Positions 6,290 to 9,773 of a stretch of DNA of 9,773 nucleotides are shown here, one piece after another. The position numbers were made by a program, and so were the translations under genes. The stretch lies in NCBI GenBank assembly GCA_947506075.1, contig CANNNN010000077.1, forward strand, positions 1-9,773, in the 5' to 3' direction. The notes beneath the pieces are model-generated. The model searched no databases. It had not been told where the DNA came from and saw only the letters and a program-made list of their open reading frames with translations. This DNA comes from Methylococcaceae bacterium. GTDB lineage: Bacteria; Pseudomonadota; Gammaproteobacteria; Methylococcales; Methylomonadaceae. Within the stretch, counting starts at the first letter, position 1. Each line of letters begins with the position of its first letter.

Positions 6290-6499
6290 GCATTTTCTAG
6301 GTATTATCTCCAGCATAAGGAAAGTCCACCCCCCTCTTTATCGCTAACGTCCATAAGCAATGCCAGTTTTTTATTAATAAAGGCTAAACGAGTTTTCGCC
6401 AATATCAATAGCGAAATATCTTATCAAATGGTTAATTTTTGTCCATATGTAATGAGTTTTTTAATTTACAAGGTAAAAAACTGCATGATAGCTGGCGTT

Positions 6500-7471
6500 C
6501 TATACAACCCGATCAGGCAGATGCTCCCCGGCAAAAAATGCGGCTAGGTTGGCTAATACTTTTTCGCCCATGGCCGTGCGCGTCCCTAAGGTGGCGCTGC
6601 CCAAATGCGGCAACAGCGATACATTATCCAAGGTCAGGAAGCCTTCGGGCACCTTAGGTTCTCCTTCATAAACATCAAGGCCGGCGCCTGCAATTTGCTT
6701 GCTTTTAAGTGCGGCTATCAGCGCGATGCTGTCAACGACATCGCCACGGGCAGTGTTGATTAAATGCGCCGATGGCTTCATTAGTCTAAGCCTGTCGGCA
6801 TTGATTAAATGCCTAGTGGCCTCGCCACCGGGGCAGTGCAACGACACAAAATCGGCGACCTGCAGTAGCTCTTCAATTGAATTGCAACGGGTCGCGTTAA
6901 GGTCGTCGGTCACATATTCATCGGCAGGACTGGGTTTGAAATAGACGATTTTCATGCCGAAGCCGTGATGGGCTTTTTTTGCCATGGCCTGCGCGATACG
7001 ACCGAAGCCGATCAAACCCAAGGTTGCACCAGTAACGTCGCTGCTCAGCATGTGCGTCGGGCACCAGCCCTGCCATTGCTTGGCGCGAACCAGGCGGTCG
7101 CCTTCTGCACCGCGCCTTGCTGACATTAACAACAAGGTCATCGCAATATCGGCGGTGCTGTGCGTCAACACGCCGGGGGTGTTGGTCACCACCAGGCCTT
7201 GCGTTTTTGCCGCTTCAATGTCGATATGGTTGTAGCCTACGCCAAAGTTACCGAGAATTTTGCAGCGTTGGTTGCCGACATTGATAACTTCGGCAGGAAA
7301 AGAATCACAAACCGTGGGGCAAACGGCATCGTAATTTTGCAGAGCTGATTTAAATTCGTCCGCCGATAAAGGCCGGTCATCGGTATTTAACGTGACATCG
7401 TAGAGGGCTTTAAGTTTTGCCTCGACCGAGGCTGGCCAACGACGGGTAATAAAGACTTTGGGTTTGTTCAT
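6500..7471 (-). CDS. hprA: Hydroxypyruvate/glyoxylate reductase (D-2-hydroxyacid dehydrogenase)
   Basis: Reduces hydroxypyruvate to D-glycerate in the serine cycle, and probably also glyoxylate to glycolate; cytoplasmic. It has 323 residues, normal for the family. Seen: catalytic-domain motif LGNFGVGYNHID (73-84), the dinucleotide fold LGLIGFGRIAQAMA (151-164), substrate- and cofactor-binding NTARGDVVD (239-247) with the catalytic arginine 242, GLDVYEGEP (264-272) with glutamate 271, and LLPHLGSAT (286-294) with histidine 289, so the catalytic triad is complete. At the end of the second strand of the fold the sequence is VYFKPSP, without the acidic residue usual in strictly NAD-dependent members; NADPH use is therefore possible. 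AGGA 7 bases before the ATG supports this start. It lies downstream of sga on the same strand, and this neighbour makes hydroxypyruvate reduction the likely main role. The exact substrate preference is inference. Confidence 0.88.
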   Translation of the reverse strand: MNKPKVFITRRWPASVEAKLKALYDVTLNTDDRPLSADEFKSALQNYDAVCPTVCDSFPAEVINVGNQRCKILGNFGVGYNHIDIEAAKTQGLVVTNTPGVLTHSTADIAMTLLLMSARRGAEGDRLVRAKQWQGWCPTHMLSSDVTGATLGLIGFGRIAQAMAKKAHHGFGMKIVYFKPSPADEYVTDDLNATRCNSIEELLQVADFVSLHCPGGEATRHLINADRLRLMKPSAHLINTARGDVVDSIALIAALKSKQIAGAGLDVYEGEPKVPEGFLTLDNVSLLPHLGSATLGTRTAMGEKVLANLAAFFAGEHLPDRVV

Positions 7472-7560
7472 GGGGTATCCTCATAAGGGCAATGCCGTTA
7501 GGCTAAGGACTCAGCATTTGTTATTTGTGATAATGGAATACGGATGCCAAAAAAGTATAA

Positions 7561-7574
7561 CGCCATGGATGGCG
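7561..7574. repeat. Short palindrome upstream of hprA
   Basis: CGCCATGGATGGCG is a 6-base-arm inverted repeat with a 2-base centre, 90 bases upstream of the hprA start. A two-base loop folds poorly as RNA, so a protein-binding dyad is the more likely use if it has one. No convincing -35/-10 pair for hprA was found between 7472 and 7618. Confidence 0.3.
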
Positions 7575-7618
7575 TGTCGTAGGGTAATACAGGAATAACT
7601 ACCGAGGTGCCTCTAGGC

Positions 7619-7694
7619 GACACGGATTTTGACGGATAAGCGCGGATAAGTTCTTTTATAAAGAAAATCCGTCTATATCCGCGTCATCCGTGTC
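7619..7694. repeat. Cruciform-forming ATCCG intergenic repeat between sga and hprA
   Basis: This is a nested inverted repeat. GACACGGAT (7619-7627) pairs with ATCCGTGTC (7686-7694), CGCGGATA (7641-7648) pairs with TATCCGCG (7676-7683), and the tip is TTCTTT/AAAGAA (7651-7656 and 7660-7665). An extra GACGGAT (7631-7637) matches ATCCGTC (7667-7673) as an alternative pairing. The unit is thus six copies of a CGGAT/ATCCG core, three in each orientation. It begins 8 bases beyond the sga stop, so it could end or protect the sga transcript, but no T-tract follows. It resembles, from memory, ATCCGCG/ATCCGTG repeats scattered between genes in many proteobacteria. Confidence 0.65.
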
Positions 7695-7702
7695 CTATAT
7701 TT

Positions 7703-8869
7703 TTAACCAGCAGTTGAACGATAGTATTCAATCGCCGCTGCAACGCCTGCACCCGGTTTAAAATCGAAGCCGTTGTCCAGCATTGCCATTTCAACGCCTG
7801 CGATAGCGCCCAGCATCGAAACGTCATTCATATCGCCGACATGGCCGATACGGAAAGCTTTGCCGGCAAGTTCAGATAAACCTGCGCCCAAAGAAATGTC
7901 GTAGCGACTAAAAGCTGTGCTGATCACATCTTTGGCATCTTTGTCTGCGGGAACCATAATCGCAGTCACCGTGTCCGACTCGAAACCGGGTTGTGCGCAA
8001 ATTGTTAAGCCCCAGGCGGCAACGGCTTTACGAACGCCTTCGGCCAAACGGTGATGACGTGCGTAAACATTTTCCAGGCCTTCCTCAAGCAGCATGTCCA
8101 GGGATTTGCGTAAGCCGTATAGAATAGGCAGTGCCGGCGTGTAAGGCGTGTAGCCGTCTTTATTGGTGTTCATCTGGTCTTTTAAGTCCAGGAAACAGCG
8201 CGGATAGGTCGATGTTTCTGTGGCCGCTAAGGCTTTTTGGCTGAAAGCCAGAAACGCGCCGCCGGCAGGCATCATAAAACCTTTTTGTGAGCCGCTGATG
8301 GCGCCATCAACGCCCCATTCGTCCATCCGAAAATCGAGACTGGCAATTGAGCTGACGCCGTCTACAAACAACAACGCAGGATGATTTGCCGCGTTCATGG
8401 CTTTACGAACGCCACCAATATCGCTGGTGACGCCGGTCGCGGTTTCATTATGCGTCGCCAACACAGCCTTGATTTCGTGCTTGGTGTCTTCTTTTAAACG
8501 AGCTTCGATTCTGTCCAGAGGAATGCCCTTGCCCCAGACTTCTTGGTGGATTTCAACCTCAAACCCTAAGCGCTTGGCCATTTCAGCCCATAAATGGCTA
8601 AATTGACCGAAGCGATAGATTAAAACCTTGTCACCCGGATTTAAGGTGTTGGTCAGCGCAACTTCCCAGCCCGCAGTGCCAGTTGCAGGAAAAATAAAAG
8701 CCTGTCCGGTTTCTGTTTTAAAGATTTTTTTCAGATCTTGCAATAGAGGTGTCAGCAACTTGGGAAACACAGGAGAGCGATGGTCTTCCATGTTGATATG
8801 CATAGCATTTAGAATTTCATTTGGCACATTGGTAGGGCCAGGAATATATAGGTGGTTACGACCAGCCAT
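7703..8869 (-). CDS. sga: Serine-glyoxylate aminotransferase
   Basis: A pyridoxal-phosphate enzyme that transfers the amino group of serine to glyoxylate, giving hydroxypyruvate and glycine; a central serine-cycle step, cytoplasmic. The reading frame is open back to 9004, but I place the start at 8869: MAGRNHLYIPGPTNVP matches the normal N-terminus, AAGAGG lies 7 bases upstream, and the resulting 388 residues fit the family (about 390-405). Seen from that start: GPTNVP (11-16), NMEDHRSPVF (26-35), TGTAGWEVAL (63-72) of the cofactor phosphate site, LFVDGVSSIASLDF (167-180) with Asp170, and SGSQKGFMMPAGG (192-204) with Lys196 as the Schiff-base lysine. The class-V aminotransferase end (SELAGKAFRIGHVGD) is present, so the enzyme is complete. 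It is followed on the same strand by hprA, which uses its product, and it is divergent from mcl, which makes its substrate. Confidence 0.94.
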   Translation of the reverse strand: MAGRNHLYIPGPTNVPNEILNAMHINMEDHRSPVFPKLLTPLLQDLKKIFKTETGQAFIFPATGTAGWEVALTNTLNPGDKVLIYRFGQFSHLWAEMAKRLGFEVEIHQEVWGKGIPLDRIEARLKEDTKHEIKAVLATHNETATGVTSDIGGVRKAMNAANHPALLFVDGVSSIASLDFRMDEWGVDGAISGSQKGFMMPAGGAFLAFSQKALAATETSTYPRCFLDLKDQMNTNKDGYTPYTPALPILYGLRKSLDMLLEEGLENVYARHHRLAEGVRKAVAAWGLTICAQPGFESDTVTAIMVPADKDAKDVISTAFSRYDISLGAGLSELAGKAFRIGHVGDMNDVSMLGAIAGVEMAMLDNGFDFKPGAGVAAAIEYYRSTAG

Positions 8870-8876
8870 TGCATTG

Positions 8877-8882
8877 CCTCTT
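8877..8882 (-). promoter_or_regulatory. Ribosome binding site deciding the sga start
   Basis: AAGAGG on the minus strand lies 7 bases before the ATG at 8869. No similar site precedes the in-frame ATG at 9004, so the 45-codon extension is best read as untranslated. An out-of-frame ATG lies 5 bases upstream of the true start, between it and the site. Confidence 0.7.
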
Positions 8883-9008
8883 TTTAGTAGTTGAGTGATT
8901 AACGTAGTTTGGATCTTAGTAACAAAGTCCAAAATGCCGACAATAATGACATAGCCGCTAACAATCGGCAAGGCCATGTTATCGCTTGAGTAGGGTCGAT
9001 GCATTGCT

Positions 9009-9020
9009 TATCTGGAGATA
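9009..9020. promoter_or_regulatory. Dyad in the sga-mcl divergent region
   Basis: TATCTGGAGATA has perfect 5-base arms around a GG centre, near the middle of the 301 bases between the divergent sga and mcl starts. It lies 38 bases upstream of the mcl -35 box. Its position suits an activator for one or both genes (LysR-type regulators control serine-cycle genes in Methylobacterium), but short dyads also arise by chance. No good sga promoter was recognised in this region. Confidence 0.3.
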
Positions 9021-9057
9021 GATAGCAGGCTTGAGCTAGAGTAAAAAGCGTTAAAAA

Positions 9058-9085
9058 TTGACTTTGGGACCCCTGAAAGTAAAAT
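9058..9085 (+). promoter_or_regulatory. Sigma70-type promoter of mcl
   Basis: TTGACT (9058-9063) and TAAAAT (9080-9085) are separated by 16 bases; five of six bases match consensus in each hexamer. Initiation near 9092 would give a leader of about 80 bases, which contains the perfect 10-base palindrome GGCTTAAGCC (9105-9114). The spacer region has outer arms ACTTT/AAAGT (9061-9065, 9076-9080). Confidence 0.6.
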
Positions 9086-9170
9086 GTGCGGTTAATTTAT
9101 GCTCGGCTTAAGCCTTGTAGGTCGGGTTTGCCCTGGCCTGATTTACAACTATGACATTAGGAAAGTATCA

Positions 9171-9773
9171 ATGAGCCACACTTTATATGCAGCGTCAGTT
9201 CAACGAGTTCAACGCTGTGAATTAGCCGTTCCGGGGTCTAGCCCTGAAATGTTTGAAAAAGCGATGCGTAGTGGCGCTGATTTTATATTTCTGGACCTTG
9301 AAGATGCGGTAGCGCCTGATGACAAGTTGCAAGCGAGAAAGAATATTATTGAAGCGATTAATGACCTGGACTGGAAAGGATACGGCGTAACCATTTCGGT
9401 ACGCATCAATGGTCTGGATACTCAGTACATGGTGCGTGACGTCGTGGATCTGGTCGAGCAGTGCGGCGCTAAGCTGGACACGGTATTGATTCCTAAAGTA
9501 GGCGTTTACTCGGATGTTTATATGGTTGAAGCGATGCTTAACCAGTTGGAAATGCAGCAGGGACTGAAGAATAAAATCGGCATCGAAGCCTTGATTGAAA
9601 CGGCTCTGGGCATGGCTAATGTGGAAGACATTGCCCGCAATGGCGCAACGGGGCGTCTTGAAGCCCTGCATTTTGGGGTGGCCGATTATGCCGCAAGCAA
9701 CCGTGCCAGAACCACCAATATCGGCGGTTTAAATCCTGATTATCCTGGCGATCAATGGCACGCTGCAATCAGC
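9171..9773 (+). CDS. mcl: Malyl-CoA lyase, N-terminal part
   Basis: Cleaves (S)-malyl-CoA to acetyl-CoA and glyoxylate, regenerating the glyoxylate acceptor of the serine cycle; cytoplasmic, magnesium dependent. The frame is open from the ATG to the window edge: 201 residues of about 320, so the C-terminal third is outside. Seen: ELAVPGSSPEMFEKA (17-31), IFLDLEDAVAPDDK (39-52), VRINGLDTQYMVRDVVD (77-93) with the CoA/substrate arginine 78, LIPKVGVYSDV (106-116), IGIEALIETALGMANVEDI (136-154) and LHFGVADYAAS (166-176). Glu143 and Asp172 are the likely metal ligands. The motifs and their spacing agree closely, from memory, with McL of Methylobacterium extorquens and set it apart from citrate lyase CitE. 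AGGAAA lies 6 bases before the ATG. It is divergent from sga with its own promoter at 9058-9085. Other serine-cycle genes may follow beyond the edge. Confidence 0.93.
   Translation, partial: MSHTLYAASVQRVQRCELAVPGSSPEMFEKAMRSGADFIFLDLEDAVAPDDKLQARKNIIEAINDLDWKGYGVTISVRINGLDTQYMVRDVVDLVEQCGAKLDTVLIPKVGVYSDVYMVEAMLNQLEMQQGLKNKIGIEALIETALGMANVEDIARNGATGRLEALHFGVADYAASNRARTTNIGGLNPDYPGDQWHAAIS

Noticed and set aside
6330..6365. TGGCA...GC resembling a sigma54 promoter on the minus strand before the GlcG-like gene
   Set aside because: The -24 and -12 elements do not have the required spacing or TTGC core.
9198..9215. Tandem GTTCAACGa/GTTCAACGc giving VQRVQR near the start of malyl-CoA lyase
   Set aside because: The N-terminus has the same length as that of known malyl-CoA lyases, so it is not an insertion and is probably chance.
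9222..9671. A 149-codon minus-strand open frame opposite mcl
   Set aside because: It is the antisense shadow of mcl, with no ribosome binding site and low-complexity composition; mcl motifs explain the strand bias.

Overview
The window looks like chromosome of a gammaproteobacterial methylotroph, most likely a type I methanotroph (Methylococcales). This is inferred from gene content: serine-cycle genes for serine-glyoxylate aminotransferase, hydroxypyruvate reductase and malyl-CoA lyase sit together, next to a gammaproteobacterial second-type elongation factor G, in moderately AT-rich DNA. No transposase, integrase, phage gene, CRISPR array, tRNA or rRNA was seen.

Layout from left to right. 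(1) 1-1272, minus strand: the first 424 residues of an EF-G of the FusA2 type, running off the left edge. (2) 1273-1922: a 650-base gap. The part next to fusA2 (about 1290-1510) is GC-richer and can fold into competing hairpins, so it is probably a structured fusA2 mRNA leader. The rest is AT-rich and carries two candidate promoters for the rightward genes; the nearer one has a palindrome between its -35 and -10 boxes. (3) 1923-3802, plus strand: a two-gene signalling unit, a stand-alone tandem-CBS protein followed 5 bases later by an HDOD-GAF protein. (4) 3957-4982, plus strand: a complete hypE (hydrogenase cyanide-ligand maturation) with no other hyp or hydrogenase gene in view. (5) 5019-5279 and 5436-6224, minus strand: a small membrane-anchored protein of unknown function, then an exported HbpS/GlcG-family protein with its own strong terminator. 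(6) 6500-8869, minus strand: hprA and, upstream of it, sga, separated by 231 bases that include a cruciform-forming ATCCG repeat. (7) 8870-9170: a divergent promoter region with a good sigma70-type promoter for (8) mcl, 9171 to the right edge, plus strand.

Sga converts glyoxylate plus serine to glycine plus hydroxypyruvate. HprA reduces hydroxypyruvate to D-glycerate. Mcl cleaves malyl-CoA to acetyl-CoA and glyoxylate, which returns glyoxylate to Sga. The three genes therefore cover connected steps of the serine cycle. The GlcG/HbpS-like protein lies just downstream of hprA; GlcG relatives occur in glycolate operons, but a functional link here is only suggestive.

No clearly new multi-gene system was found. 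The observations most worth following up are the structured fusA2 leader, the CBS/HDOD-GAF pair with its operator-like dyad, the isolated hypE, the cruciform repeat between sga and hprA, and the exported GlcG-like protein.
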